Source: Desulfosporosinus shakirovi | GTDB taxonomy: Bacteria > Bacillota > Desulfitobacteriia > Desulfitobacteriales > Desulfitobacteriaceae | NCBI RefSeq assembly: GCF_020595055.1 | Contig: NZ_JAJDOO010000008.1 | Coordinates: 62,001 to 126,000 of the forward strand | Length of the DNA: 64,000 nt | Direction: 5' to 3' | In this document: positions 9,550 through 19,602 of the stretch, piece after piece | How positions within the stretch are numbered: position 1 is the stretch's first letter | Layout: the number at the start of each line of letters is the position of its first letter | The notes under the pieces: generated by a model | What the model was told of the DNA's origin: nothing | Database searches by the model: none | The model's input: only the letters and a program-made list of their open reading frames with translations | Position numbers and translations under genes: made by a program

Positions 9550-12500
9550 TCCGTCGTGGAAGAAGGTCCTTGTCATTGGGTCTGGGCCGATAGTGATTGG
9601 GCAAGCCGCAGAATTTGATTATGCAGGGACCCAAGCGTGCAGAGCTCTTCGTGAGGTAGGGGTGGAAGTAGTACTGGTTAACAGTAATCCAGCAACCATC
9701 ATGACGGATGTGCAAACAGCAGATATTACCTATATCGAACCCCTGTTGCCAGAAATTTTGGAACGGATTATCAGCAAAGAACGCCCAGATGCTTTACTCC
9801 CTACATTAGGTGGTCAAACCGGTCTGAACCTAGCTATGGAATTGGAGCGCGACGGGCTTTTAAAACATTATAACGTGGACCTCATAGGCTGTGACTCGGA
9901 AACCATTTACAAAGCAGAAGATCGAGATGCATTCAAGGAAACAATGCTCACGCTGGGAGAACCAGTGGCTGAAAGTGTAATTGTAACGACCCGCGAAGAA
10001 GGGGAGGAGTTCGCTAGTAAGCAAGGTTTTCCACTAATTGTCCGCCCAGCTTATACTCTTGGAGGAACAGGCGGCGGGATTGTCAAAAACGCCAAACAAT
10101 TGGAGGAAATTTTGCAGAAAGGTCTGCAAGCCAGCCCCATTGGGCAATGCCTTGTAGAGCGGAGTGTGGCCGGCTGGAAGGAAATTGAGTATGAAGTCAT
10201 GCGAGACGCGGCAGATAACTGTATTACGATTTGCAATATGGAAAATATCGACCCGGTAGGGATACACACTGGGGACAGTATCGTAGTTGCCCCGTCGCAA
10301 ACCTTAAGTGATGTTGAATATCAGATGTTGCGTGCCTCATCCTTAAAGATTATTCGGGCTCTGGGAGTTAACGGAGGGTGTAATGTTCAATTTGCCTTGA
10401 ATCCGCTAAATAAAGAGTATGTTGTTATTGAAGTAAATCCTCGGGTCAGTCGCTCAAGCGCACTCGCCTCTAAAGCGACCGGATATCCAATAGCCAAGAT
10501 GGCTGCTCTTTTGTCCGTCGGCTTTACTCTTCCAGAATTGACGAACCCTGTGACAGGGCACACCAGTGCTTGTTTTGAGCCGGCCCTTGACTATGTGGTC
10601 GTTAAATTCCCCAGATGGCCTTTCGATAAATTTCCTGCCGCTGATCATCGTCTGGGTACACAAATGAAAGCGACCGGAGAGGTGATGGCGATGGAGCGGA
10701 CGTTGGAAGCGGCCCTCCTAAAAGCGACTCGATCTTTGGAAGTTGGTACTGTTGGTCTTCGGATTAAGGCTTCCGGGGGCTGGACAGAGATGGAGATTGA
10801 AGACAAACTTACTACGGCAGATCATGAACGTTTTTTTGCGATTCCCGAAGCGTTTCGCCGAGATTGGACTATACTTGAAGTACAGATGCTCACCCAGATT
10901 GATCCCTTCTATTTGTATAAAATTAAAGAACTCGTTTTACTGGAACAGCACTTACAAAATAAACCATTAACCACTGAGTTACTGCGCCTGGCAAAGGTTC
11001 TAGGGTTCTCTGATTTAGCGATTGCTAAGCTTACGGGACGCTCGGAAGAGACGGTTCGTGCCATGCGTATGGACTGCGGGATTATTCCGGTTTATAAAAC
11101 GGTTGATACGTGTGCAGCAGAGTTTGCTTCGGCAACCCCTTATTACTATTCCAGCTACGAGGAAGAAGATGAGGGCAAGGTAAGTACTGGTCCCAAAGTA
11201 GTAGTTTTAGGTTCAGGCCCTATTCGAATTGGGCAAGGAATTGAGTTTGATTATTGCTCTGTACATGCGCTTACAGCTTTGCAAGAAGCAGGTGTAGAAG
11301 CCATTATGATCAATAATAATCCAGAAACGGTATCCACAGATTTTGATATCGCAGATAAACTGTACTTTGAGCCATTGACCATTGAAGACGTGCTTCATGT
11401 CTTGAATAAAGAAAAAGCGGATGGAGTCTTGGTCCAATTTGGAGGACAGACGGCCATAAATTTAGCGGGCCGCCTGAAGCTTGCCGGCGTTCAAGTATTA
11501 GGAACCCCGGTTGATGCGATTGATATGGCTGAGGATCGAGAGCGTTTTGCTGATTTATTAAGTCGTCTTGGAATCCCTCAATCTGAAGGACGAAGCGTTA
11601 TTTCAGTTGATCAGGCCAAGAAAATTTCTGAGGAGCTTGAATTTCCAGTGATCGTCCGCCCATCCTATGTGATCGGAGGTCGCGCCATGCAAGTGGTAGA
11701 GAACTTAGGTCAACTGGAAGATTATTTAAGGCGCGCGATCAACTTGTCTCAAGAACATCCAATCTTGGTGGATCGGTATTTGGACGGAAAAGAAGTTGAA
11801 GTTGATGCAGTTTCAGACGGAGAGACAACTGTAATAGCAGGCATCATGGAGCATATCGAACGCGCCGGCGTCCACTCGGGGGACAGTCTGGCAGTTTATC
11901 CTCCCCAGAGTTTAACTCCCGCTGAAATTGAACAAATTGAGGACTTCACATGTCGTTTGGCAGAAGGAATTGGGATTAGGGGGCTTATCAATATTCAATT
12001 TGTGGTCGTGCGAGGTAAAGTGTATGTTTTAGAAGTGAACCCTCGTGCAAGCCGTACAGTGCCGATTCTTTCTAAAGTCACTGGGATTCCCTTAGTCAAC
12101 TTGGCGGTTCAAGTTGCCCTTGGCAAAACCTTAAAGGGAATGGGCTATGCTCATGGTCTTGCTCCTGAAGTACCGTTCGTCGTGGTAAAGGCCCCTGTCT
12201 TTTCCTTCGAGAAGTTGACTAAGGTCGAAACCTCCTTGGGACCTGAAATGAAATCAACGGGTGAGGTCTTAGGGATGGACACACAATTTGGGCATGCGTT
12301 GGCAAAAGCTTTTGCGGCCTCCCGTATTCCGTTACCTAATGATGGGAATATTTTAGTATCTGTAGCAGAAAAGGATCGCCCAGAAGCTATTACTTTGGCT
12401 CGACAGTTGGCTCAGTTAGGGTTCGGCGTCAAAGGAACCGGAGACACTGCCAAGGCTTTGGCCCTGTGCGGGGTAGGAGTCGAAGTTGTAAGTGAAGAAA

Positions 12501-12733
12501 GTGAAGCCCTTCAAGAAGCCATCAGGCAACGAGAATTCTCCTTCATCCTCAGTACGTCCACTAAAGGAACCCCGGAGAGAACGGGTTATCTGTTGAGGAG
12601 GTTAGCGGCTGAACACGGGGTGCCCTGTTTCTCCTCAATGGATACTGCGAAAGCAGTTGTTCGAGCGTTTCAAGAGATACGGAGTGACACCGCTCCTCAG
12701 GTGCTTTCTTTACAGGAGTATTTGGTTATGTAG
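9539..12733 (+). CDS. carB: Carbamoyl-phosphate synthase, large subunit
   Basis: Makes carbamoyl phosphate from bicarbonate, two ATP and CarA-derived ammonia. The 1064-residue protein has the duplicated ATP-grasp architecture: the first half begins [21 protein letters not shown] and the second repeats [20 protein letters not shown] near residue 556. The MGS-like allosteric domain occupies the last ~130 residues. Full length, with no interruptions. The product feeds ArgF and pyrimidine synthesis. Confidence 0.96.
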   Translation: MPLNPSWKKVLVIGSGPIVIGQAAEFDYAGTQACRALREVGVEVVLVNSNPATIMTDVQTADITYIEPLLPEILERIISKERPDALLPTLGGQTGLNLAMELERDGLLKHYNVDLIGCDSETIYKAEDRDAFKETMLTLGEPVAESVIVTTREEGEEFASKQGFPLIVRPAYTLGGTGGGIVKNAKQLEEILQKGLQASPIGQCLVERSVAGWKEIEYEVMRDAADNCITICNMENIDPVGIHTGDSIVVAPSQTLSDVEYQMLRASSLKIIRALGVNGGCNVQFALNPLNKEYVVIEVNPRVSRSSALASKATGYPIAKMAALLSVGFTLPELTNPVTGHTSACFEPALDYVVVKFPRWPFDKFPAADHRLGTQMKATGEVMAMERTLEAALLKATRSLEVGTVGLRIKASGGWTEMEIEDKLTTADHERFFAIPEAFRRDWTILEVQMLTQIDPFYLYKIKELVLLEQHLQNKPLTTELLRLAKVLGFSDLAIAKLTGRSEETVRAMRMDCGIIPVYKTVDTCAAEFASATPYYYSSYEEEDEGKVSTGPKVVVLGSGPIRIGQGIEFDYCSVHALTALQEAGVEAIMINNNPETVSTDFDIADKLYFEPLTIEDVLHVLNKEKADGVLVQFGGQTAINLAGRLKLAGVQVLGTPVDAIDMAEDRERFADLLSRLGIPQSEGRSVISVDQAKKISEELEFPVIVRPSYVIGGRAMQVVENLGQLEDYLRRAINLSQEHPILVDRYLDGKEVEVDAVSDGETTVIAGIMEHIERAGVHSGDSLAVYPPQSLTPAEIEQIEDFTCRLAEGIGIRGLINIQFVVVRGKVYVLEVNPRASRTVPILSKVTGIPLVNLAVQVALGKTLKGMGYAHGLAPEVPFVVVKAPVFSFEKLTKVETSLGPEMKSTGEVLGMDTQFGHALAKAFAASRIPLPNDGNILVSVAEKDRPEAITLARQLAQLGFGVKGTGDTAKALALCGVGVEVVSEESEALQEAIRQREFSFILSTSTKGTPERTGYLLRRLAAEHGVPCFSSMDTAKAVVRAFQEIRSDTAPQVLSLQEYLVM

Positions 12734-12790
12734 GGGAAATATAGTTAATGGATACAAGAGGCTTTTAGCTCGGCGTATTTTTATGAAAAG

Positions 12791-12832
12791 TGCAGGTCAA
12801 ATTGAGTGTGAACTCATTGACCTGCATTTTTT
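12791..12832. terminator. Bidirectional terminator, carB / khtU
   Basis: Perfect 10-bp arms TGCAGGTCAA (12791-12800) and TTGACCTGCA (12817-12826) followed by six T. On the minus strand the right-hand arm is the last codons and stop of the antiporter gene, so the hairpin is shared by coding sequence and terminator. Confidence 0.85.
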
Positions 12833-14043
12833 CTTAACTTTCTTCTATCTGGAATCTGCGGCCATTTCAGGAATGGCCTTAATCGGTTATAGACCCAACG
12901 TGATTCCTTCGTCAAGAGGGGTCCCAGAATGGCGAGAATAAGAACATACAAGGCGGCAAATGGTTGCAACGAAGTCAATAATCCGCCTGCTTTCGCAAGA
13001 GTGGCTAAAATGATAGAAAACTCACCCCTCGAAATAATAGTCAGACCAATATTGAGTGAGGCTTTGTAGGAGAGACGAGCCTTTCGCCCAGCCCAAACAC
13101 CTGACACAACATTGCCTAAAAGGGTTAAAATGACAGCAGCTACGGCAGGCCAAACAGCCCCGCCTAAGGCAAAGGGGTCGATGCTTAGACCAAAACTAAA
13201 GAAGAAAAGGGAACCAAAAAAATCTCTAAAGGAAACAATTAAATGTTCTATGCGTTCGGAATGATCTGTTTCTGCCAGTACCAGACCAATTAATAAAGCT
13301 CCGATGGCTTCAGCAATGTGCAAAGTTTCGGAAAAACCCGCTACCAAAACCAAGATAGCAAAAATTACAAGCATAAAGGTTTCGTCGGAAGGGATATCCA
13401 ACCAACGGTCTAGTTCTGGAACCAACTTATGCCCCAAAAACAAAAACCCGCCGATAAATAAAAGGGCCATTAGTGCGCTTGTTACTATCTCTGAAACGGA
13501 GGTTGAACCGGCAAGAACCAGGCCGGAAACAACCGAGAAATAAATAGCAACGAAGACATCTTGAAACATCATCAAACCCAAAATGATCTCAGTTTCATCA
13601 TTAGCTGCTCTCTTTAAATCAACAATTACTTTCGCTACGATTGCGCTGGAGGAAATAGTCATAATCCCTGCCACAACAAGTATTTCCTTCACCGGCCAAC
13701 CCAACAGTAAAGGAAATATAATAGCTATGGATAAGTTAATAACCATATAAATTATCCCGGTTCTGATTATGGATGGCCCCGCACTCAAAAGACGTTTAAT
13801 CGAGAACTCCAACCCTAAGGAAAACAGGAGAAACAGCACCCCTAAACGTCCCATGAAGTCAATTAACGGGGCGCTCTGAATGAATCTAAAGTCAAAGACG
13901 CTTATGTGAGGTGCCTGTGGACCAACTACCATGCCAGTCAGAATTAGAATTGGCACAATAGAAATCCTGAGTTTACCAGCCAGAATTCCTGCACCCGCAA
14001 TTAAAGCCAGTGCAAGCCCTATTTCCAGTATCAGGTGTTCCAT
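12814..14043 (-). CDS. khtU: Monovalent cation/proton antiporter, CPA2 (KhtU-like)
   Basis: About 409 residues with some twelve hydrophobic segments and the CPA2 Na+/H+-exchanger domain, including conserved GLELS, GALLIGLVLAET and ISRGEFS-type regions. It lacks a C-terminal TrkA-N domain; the regulatory TrkA-C domain is in the adjacent gene, as in the KhtTU K+/H+ antiporter of Bacillus. The ATG at 14043 overlaps the khtT stop by one base (TAATG); ATG at 14055 is an alternative. It likely exports K+ to protect against alkaline or methylglyoxal-type stress. Antiporter fold firm, ion choice inferred. Confidence 0.8.
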   Translation of the reverse strand: MEHLILEIGLALALIAGAGILAGKLRISIVPILILTGMVVGPQAPHISVFDFRFIQSAPLIDFMGRLGVLFLLFSLGLEFSIKRLLSAGPSIIRTGIIYMVINLSIAIIFPLLLGWPVKEILVVAGIMTISSSAIVAKVIVDLKRAANDETEIILGLMMFQDVFVAIYFSVVSGLVLAGSTSVSEIVTSALMALLFIGGFLFLGHKLVPELDRWLDIPSDETFMLVIFAILVLVAGFSETLHIAEAIGALLIGLVLAETDHSERIEHLIVSFRDFFGSLFFFSFGLSIDPFALGGAVWPAVAAVILTLLGNVVSGVWAGRKARLSYKASLNIGLTIISRGEFSIILATLAKAGGLLTSLQPFAALYVLILAILGPLLTKESRWVYNRLRPFLKWPQIPDRRKLRKNAGQ

Positions 14044-14543
14044 TATTGAACACATCCGTGAAATAATAACTTTTTACACGCCTTAACCTGGTGCTTTTCA
14101 CCAAGAATTACAACTGTAGCGCCGCTTTGAAAGGTTGCCTCGGGACCGGGATTGACTATTTTGCTCTGATCATGTTCTACTATTGCAATAACTGTCCCGC
14201 CAGTATCCTTTCGGATACGCATATTCCCGATGGTTTTTCCTATAGCATAAGCATCAGGCTCAATTTTGTACCATTCTATAAGCATATCGCCTAAGGCAAC
14301 ATCCACAGTCTCTAATGCTTTAGGGCGATAACTCATCCCTCCGAGTATAGCGGCTATATTACGCGATTCTTCGTCATCTAAAGTTACCATCGAGATAGAA
14401 TCATCCGGGTCCTCACGATAAAAATGATAAATTTCCCTGCGTCCGTCATCATGTACCACAATAACGATCTTTTCTCCGCTGCGGGTTTGGAGCTGAAACT
14501 TCTTGCCAATTCCCGGTAAATCTATTTCTTTAATTAATTTCAT
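14043..14543 (-). CDS. khtT: TrkA-C domain regulator of antiporter (KhtT-like)
   Basis: A 166-residue soluble protein with an N-terminal domain (IKEIDLPGIGKKFQLQTRSG) and a C-terminal RCK-C/TrkA-C fold of about 85 residues. It matches the KhtT architecture, a ligand-gated regulatory subunit for KhtU. The ATG at 14543 has GGAGGT eight nt upstream; an open extension to 14606 lacks this. It is coupled to khtU by a one-base stop/start overlap. Both run against the arginine genes, so they form an inserted, separately controlled pair. Confidence 0.8.
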   Translation of the reverse strand: MKLIKEIDLPGIGKKFQLQTRSGEKIVIVVHDDGRREIYHFYREDPDDSISMVTLDDEESRNIAAILGGMSYRPKALETVDVALGDMLIEWYKIEPDAYAIGKTIGNMRIRKDTGGTVIAIVEHDQSKIVNPGPEATFQSGATVVILGEKHQVKACKKLLFHGCVQ

Positions 14544-14606
14544 GTTGTCAACCTCCATCATTAGTCTAACAAAAGGGAAGGCAGTAATTTCATATAAAAT
14601 AGGCAT

Positions 14607-15153
14607 TTTTTAAGGTCTTTGATTGTCGATTTAGCTAGGCTTAATTATATAAGTATTTTATTCATTACTCCTGTCATTAGCCTATACAATTCTGATTTTC
14701 CTGTCAACATTTAATGATTAAATTATAATTTTACCTAAATAACATGGGTGAAGCCTATCTCAAGTCAAATAACTGTAGAAAACCGGTATATCCGTATGTC
14801 TTTCTTAAAATGAAATGATAAAAAATGATTTTGTCACAATTTCGTTAGCTACATGAGAGAAATGGTGTCAGAATTAAAAAACAAGGCTATTGCTTAATTC
14901 GTTAGAGATAGTTATAAGTGGTTAAAGGTTTGAAATAATATAGCAATATCCCTCGAGCATGTCGCAAAGCTCCTAATAGAGTTCGTGTAGGAGCTTTTTA
15001 GTCTTAGTCAGTATAAACTGACTTTTGCCAGTCTGAAATAACTGCTTTTTTGAAGAACGATAAGCTTATAACTTATAAATTCACAACACGCCTAAAAGGC
15101 AATCCAACCAACCATTATTACGATAATAAGAGTAAGGAAAAAAGATTTAGCTA
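14607..15153. other. 547-nt AT-rich intergenic region before argF
   Basis: No supported gene. It must hold the minus-strand khtT promoter and the plus-strand terminator listed separately. No T-box (AGGGTGG-type) or other riboswitch signature was found. A short GCCTaaaAGGC hairpin lies near 15090. Confidence 0.6.
14966..14999 (+). terminator. Terminator-like hairpin upstream of argF
   Basis: Perfect 10-bp arms AAAGCTCCTA (14966-14975) and TAGGAGCTTT (14988-14997) with a T-run. No plus-strand gene precedes it within 2 kb apart from carB, which has its own terminator. It may end an unrecognised short transcript or act as a barrier. Confidence 0.7.
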
Positions 15154-15182
15154 TTGAATTATTATGCATATTCTTGTATAAT
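15154..15182 (+). promoter_or_regulatory. argF promoter with probable ArgR operator
   Basis: TTGAAT (15154-15159), 17-nt spacer, TATAAT (15177-15182). It overlaps TGAATTATTATGCATATTC and ends in AATAATTCATA, ARG-box-like inverted half-sites. The layout copies the argC promoter. Confidence 0.8.
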
Positions 15183-15207
15183 AATTCATATTAAAGGAGT
15201 GGGTGCA

Positions 15208-16158
15208 ATGATGAAAACAATCGATAGATCACTATTTAAAGGACGGGACTTTATTTCCTTTCATGATTTTAACCAAGATGAATTAAGTTTTATATTAGAA
15301 GTAGCTAAAGATCTTAAGGCAGAGCAAAGAGCTGGACGCCCTCATCCGATTCTTCAAGGAAAAACGCTGGGAATGGTGTTCACGAAGTCATCAACGCGAA
15401 CTCGCGTTTCTTTTGAGGTTGGTATGTATCAACTTGGGGGACATGCACTTTTTCTAAGTGGACGGGATATCCAACTAGGCAGAGGAGAGCCTATTTCTGA
15501 TACAGCACGTGTTCTTTCCAGGATGGTCGACGGAATTATGATTCGAACCTTTAGTCATCAAGAGGTCTTAGAGTTGGCAGAGTTCTCTACGATTCCGATT
15601 ATTAATGGACTTACAGACCTGCTTCACCCTTGTCAAGTCTTGGCAGATCTCATGACAATACAGGAGCATAAAGGGCGCTTAGAGGGCCTGAAGCTGGCCT
15701 ACGTGGGGGATGGAAACAATATGGCTCATTCTCTAATGTTTGGCGGCGCCAAGATGGGATTGCATGTTGTCATCGCTTCCCCTCAGGGTTATAAGCCCGA
15801 TCCACTAATTATTGCCAAGGCTCAAGCTGATGCCAAGGATAACGGTGGTTTAGTAGAAGTTGTAGATGATCCCTCAGAAGCGGTAAAAGGGGCCGATGTG
15901 CTTTATACGGATGTTTGGGCAAGTATGGGTCAAGAAGCTGAGGCAAAGGAACGTATGGAGGCTTTTAAAGGCTATCAGATTAATTCAGATTCGCTGAAAC
16001 GGGCCAATCAATCTGCTATTGTGTTGCATTGTCTCCCTGCTCACCGTGGTGAGGAGATTACGGAGGATGTAATTGAAGGAGCCCAATCCGTCGTCTTTGA
16101 CGAGGCAGAAAACCGTCTGCACGCTCAAAAAGCAGTCATGGCGTTAGTTATGGCTTAA
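15208..16158 (+). CDS. argF: Ornithine carbamoyltransferase
   Basis: Condenses ornithine and carbamoyl phosphate to citrulline. The 316-residue protein has the carbamoyl-phosphate motif STRTRVSFE near residue 57, HPCQVLADL near 135 and the ornithine-site LHCLPAHRGEE near 272. The ATG at 15208 follows AAAGGAG by 8 nt; a second ATG is adjacent. The frame extends through the promoter to 15154, which is rejected as a start. It probably begins a second arginine transcription unit, argF-argG-argH. Confidence 0.95.
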   Translation: MMKTIDRSLFKGRDFISFHDFNQDELSFILEVAKDLKAEQRAGRPHPILQGKTLGMVFTKSSTRTRVSFEVGMYQLGGHALFLSGRDIQLGRGEPISDTARVLSRMVDGIMIRTFSHQEVLELAEFSTIPIINGLTDLLHPCQVLADLMTIQEHKGRLEGLKLAYVGDGNNMAHSLMFGGAKMGLHVVIASPQGYKPDPLIIAKAQADAKDNGGLVEVVDDPSEAVKGADVLYTDVWASMGQEAEAKERMEAFKGYQINSDSLKRANQSAIVLHCLPAHRGEEITEDVIEGAQSVVFDEAENRLHAQKAVMALVMA

Positions 16159-16210
16159 TGTATTTCTCATTAACTTTTGATTTCTCGATGACTTGCGTGT
16201 AATCTGAAAA

Positions 16211-16229
16211 GTATAGTAGTATACTATAC
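16211..16229. promoter_or_regulatory. Inverted repeat in argG leader, possible operator
   Basis: GTATAGT (16211-16217), 5-nt centre, ACTATAC (16223-16229), between argF and argG, 43 nt before the argG start. It overlaps -10-like TAGTAT/TATACT hexamers, so a regulator site is plausible. Confidence 0.45.
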
Positions 16230-16271
16230 ACAATACTTGGACATTTTTTTTAATAAAGAGGGAGATTAGAA

Positions 16272-17480
16272 ATGAAAAAAGTTGTTTTAGCGTATTCTGG
16301 CGGATTAGATACTTCCATTATTATTCCTTGGCTTAAGGAGACATATGGGTATGAAGTGATTGCTATGGCCGCTGATCTTGGGCAAGGAGAAGAGCTGGCT
16401 CCCCTTCAGGAAAAGGCGATTAAAAGCGGTGCAAGCAAACTGTATATAGAAGATCTGAGAGAGGAATTTCTCACGGAATTTATTTTTCCAACGCTAAAGG
16501 CTGGAGCAGTTTATGAAGGAAGCTATCTCTTAGGGACCTCCTTTGCTCGTCCGTTGATTGCTCGTCGTTTAGTAGAAATTGCGGCAAAGGAAGGCGCGGT
16601 GGCGATTGCCCATGGAGCAACAGGCAAGGGGAATGACCAAGTCCGTTTTGAACTAAGTGTCAAAGCTCTTAATCCAGAATTGGAGATCATTGCACCATGG
16701 CGGATTTGGGATCTCAAGTCTCGTGAGGATTGCATTGACTATGCCCAAGCACGTGGAATTCCTGTTCCGGTGACTAAGGACCGTCCGTATAGCATGGACC
16801 GCAACCTTTGGCATTTAAGCCACGAGGGAGGGGATTTGGAAGATCCTTGGAATGAACCCAAACGTGACTTGTATTTATTAGGAGTTTCTCCCGAGGATGC
16901 ACCAGATGAGGCAACCTATCTCGAACTGGGATTTGAACAAGGGGTTCCTAAATCTTTGGATGGTCAGAAAATCACCCCTGTAGCTTTATTGGAAACCCTC
17001 AACGAACTTGGCGGTAAAAATGGGGTCGGAATCATTGATATGGTTGAAAATCGGCTTGTGGGCATGAAATCGCGCGGTGTCTATGAGACTCCAGGCGGAA
17101 CGATTCTTTATATGGCTCACCAAGCGCTGGAACGTCTCACGCTTGATCGTTTAACGCTCCATTATAAAGAACAAATTGCTTTGAAATATGCTGAAATCGT
17201 GTATGATGGAGTGTGGTATTCTCCGTTGCGCGAAGCCTTGGATGCCTTTGTTAATGTGACTCAGAAAAATGCTACAGGGACAGTACGAGTAAAATTATAC
17301 AAAGGAAATTGCACTTTAGCAGGTGTAAAATCCCCTTATTCTCTCTATAATGAGGCATATGCAACCTTTGGAGAAGATGGTGTATATGATCAAAAAGATG
17401 CGGGAGGCTTTATTAACCTCTTCGGGTTGCCACTTAAAGTAAGAGCTTTAATGGAGAAAGAATCAGGGTTGCGTAAATAA
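16272..17480 (+). CDS. argG: Argininosuccinate synthase
   Basis: ATP-dependent joining of citrulline and aspartate. The 402-residue protein begins with the PP-loop signature [10 protein letters not shown], has [13 protein letters not shown] near residue 116 and the conserved [15 protein letters not shown] region near 175. It has a good AGAGGGAG ribosome site, is 113 nt after argF, and is followed by a terminator, so argH may rely partly on readthrough or its own promoter. Confidence 0.96.
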   Translation: MKKVVLAYSGGLDTSIIIPWLKETYGYEVIAMAADLGQGEELAPLQEKAIKSGASKLYIEDLREEFLTEFIFPTLKAGAVYEGSYLLGTSFARPLIARRLVEIAAKEGAVAIAHGATGKGNDQVRFELSVKALNPELEIIAPWRIWDLKSREDCIDYAQARGIPVPVTKDRPYSMDRNLWHLSHEGGDLEDPWNEPKRDLYLLGVSPEDAPDEATYLELGFEQGVPKSLDGQKITPVALLETLNELGGKNGVGIIDMVENRLVGMKSRGVYETPGGTILYMAHQALERLTLDRLTLHYKEQIALKYAEIVYDGVWYSPLREALDAFVNVTQKNATGTVRVKLYKGNCTLAGVKSPYSLYNEAYATFGEDGVYDQKDAGGFINLFGLPLKVRALMEKESGLRK

Positions 17481-17494
17481 GAGAGTGAAAGAGT

Positions 17495-17520
17495 AGCGCC
17501 GGAACCCGGCGCTTTCTTTT
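17495..17520 (+). terminator. Terminator between argG and argH
   Basis: GC-rich arms AGCGCCGG (17495-17502) and CCGGCGCT (17506-17513), 3-nt loop, then TTCTTTTT. A strong hairpin only ~45 nt before the argH start, which would attenuate argH expression. Confidence 0.85.
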
Positions 17521-17563
17521 TAGTACTAAATGGAGAATACAATAGATGAAAGGGAGATGTAAC

Positions 17564-18946
17564 GTGAAGCTTTGGGGCGGACGTTTTGAAAAAAGTACAG
17601 AGGGATTGGTGGAAGACTTTCATTCCTCAATTCGTTTCGATCAACGCCTGTACAAACAAGATATTCAAGGAAGTATAGCCCATGCAAGAATGCTTGGGAA
17701 TGTCGGAGTTATCTCTGAAGTGGAAGCAAACCGATTGATACAGGGGTTGACTGAAATACTAGAAGAAATTCAAGCGGGAAAAGTGGAGTTTGAGATTGAG
17801 GCAGAAGACATTCATATGAATGTCGAGAAGCTTTTAACCGAGCGGATTGGGCCCGTAGGAAAAAAACTGCACACGGGACGCAGTAGAAATGATCAGGTTG
17901 CTTTAGACTTAAGACTCTTTTTGAAAAGTGAAATCGACCAAACTAAGAACCTGGCAGAACAGCTAATTCAAACGCTTCTCATATTATCAGAAGAGCATCT
18001 TGAAACATGGATGCCTGGGTATACTCATTTGCAAAAGGCACAGCCTATTACGCTGGCGCATCATCTGATGGCCTACGTGCAAATGTTTTTACGTGACTTG
18101 GGTCGACTTAAAGATACACGGAAACGGTTAAATATATCCCCACTGGGTTCAGGTGCTATGGCTGGAACGACGTTTCCACTTGACCGAGAGCAAGTGGCCA
18201 TAGAACTGGGATTAGATGGAGTCACCTTAAACAGTCTCGATGGAGTGAGCGATCGGGATTTTGCGCTGGAATTTTTAGCAAGCGCGTCGATCCTCATGAT
18301 GCATTTGAGCCGACTGTGTGAAGAACTCGTCATTTGGTCCAGCGGGGAATTTCAGTTTATCTCGATGGATGATGGATATTCGACAGGGTCTAGTATCATG
18401 CCGCAAAAAAAGAACCCGGATGTCGCAGAATTAGTAAGAGGAAAAACTGGACGCGTGTATGGTGATTTGGTGGCCCTCTTAACCGTTATGAAAGGTCTTC
18501 CTCTCGCTTATAACAAAGATATGCAAGAAGATAAAGAACAGGTCTTTGATGCAGTGGATACAATTCAAAAATGCTTATTGGTTGTAGAACCAATGATAAG
18601 GACTATGCAGGTAAATCGAGACACGATGGCCTTTGGGGCAAAAGGCGGGTTTACGAATGCCACAGATTTAGCAGATTACATGGCTAAGAAAGGGGTACCC
18701 TTCCGGGAAGCTCATGAGTTAGTCGGGCGCATAGTTTTACAGTGCAGCAAAAAGAGAATTGGCTTGGAAGACTTAAGTTTAAGAGACTACCAGGAACTCT
18801 CCCCAATTTTTGAAGAGGATCTGTTTAGATCGATTAGAATAGAATATTGCGTTCGTGCTCGAAAGATTACAGGCGGCCCTTCACCAGAAACAGTTGCTGA
18901 GGCTATCAAGGTTAGTCGTAAAGCTTTAGAAAACTTGCTTTGGTAG
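17564..18946 (+). CDS. argH: Argininosuccinate lyase
   Basis: Last step of arginine synthesis, splitting argininosuccinate to arginine and fumarate. The 460-residue fumarase/aspartase-superfamily protein opens KLWGGRFEKSTE, has HTGRSRNDQVALD near residue 105 and the signature GSSIMPQKKNPD near 277. Start is GTG at 17564 with AAGGGAG seven nt upstream; ATG 17546 lies before that site and is less likely. Confidence 0.95.
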   Translation: MKLWGGRFEKSTEGLVEDFHSSIRFDQRLYKQDIQGSIAHARMLGNVGVISEVEANRLIQGLTEILEEIQAGKVEFEIEAEDIHMNVEKLLTERIGPVGKKLHTGRSRNDQVALDLRLFLKSEIDQTKNLAEQLIQTLLILSEEHLETWMPGYTHLQKAQPITLAHHLMAYVQMFLRDLGRLKDTRKRLNISPLGSGAMAGTTFPLDREQVAIELGLDGVTLNSLDGVSDRDFALEFLASASILMMHLSRLCEELVIWSSGEFQFISMDDGYSTGSSIMPQKKNPDVAELVRGKTGRVYGDLVALLTVMKGLPLAYNKDMQEDKEQVFDAVDTIQKCLLVVEPMIRTMQVNRDTMAFGAKGGFTNATDLADYMAKKGVPFREAHELVGRIVLQCSKKRIGLEDLSLRDYQELSPIFEEDLFRSIRIEYCVRARKITGGPSPETVAEAIKVSRKALENLLW

Positions 18947-19602
18947 GGGGGTAATGACTTAGGTTACTAGGTCTTGTACTAAACGAATATTCGAACCCAA
19001 AAAACTAAATAATTGTTATAGAGGATATGCGGAAAATAAGTCTTAACTTGGAATTGTGTACTTAAAAGGAGTATTCATACCGGTATGAGGTTTTAGAAAA
19101 GTCTGCACGATGCACCATCAAAGAATATAGACCCATGCTTTTCAACAGAATGAGGATAATAACTGTGTACAGCGTGGATAAACCTGTGGATAAGATCGAA
19201 ATTCAATGTATTTATGGTGGATAAGCATGGGATGGAAAGTGGACAATTAGACTTTTCTTGTGGATAACTATTTTTCTTGTACGCAAAAATCCGACATAAA
19301 AACAGAATAGCCTAAAGCAAGGTCTTTAGGTTTCCTTTTATATCTAGCATAAAGTAAAAGTTTACTGTTAACAGTCTGGAAAATATCACTTTTTTTGCTA
19401 GGATAGATGTAACTTGGATTAGCACTGGCGGTCCTTTTTTGTCGGCATAAAACGTTTCAAATTTCTTTATTTTTAGCGTAAAGCAGGAAAATCCTGAATA
19501 GAGGTCGAAATTCTCACGCATGATTTTAAAAAGATATTGCATCCTATAGTTAGATAGAAATGAATCGAACTATGTTTGAGAGTAGGAAGAGAGGCATAAT
19601 CA
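18947..19602. other. Intergenic region with DnaA-box cluster
   Basis: 656 nt with no convincing gene. It holds a run of DnaA-box-like 9-mers (listed separately). A 76-codon minus-strand frame (19312-19542) has no good ribosome site or recognisable content and is treated as chance. Confidence 0.6.
19151..19267 (-). promoter_or_regulatory. Cluster of DnaA-box-like sites
   Basis: Two perfect TGTGGATAA 9-mers (complement of TTATCCACA) at 19185-19193 and 19259-19267, plus one-mismatch copies CGTGGATAA (19173-19181), GGTGGATAA (19216-19224) and TGAGGATAA (19151-19159), all in one orientation within 117 nt. No dnaA, dnaN or AT-rich unwinding element is adjacent, so a titration or regulatory cluster is more likely than oriC. 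Confidence 0.65.

Noticed and set aside
14607-15000. T-box or riboswitch leader for argF
   Set aside because: No T-box or other known aptamer core was found, and the hairpin lies upstream of a complete promoter, so it is not in the argF transcript.
19151-19267. Chromosomal origin of replication
   Set aside because: No dnaA, dnaN, gyrB or rpmH nearby and no obvious unwinding element.
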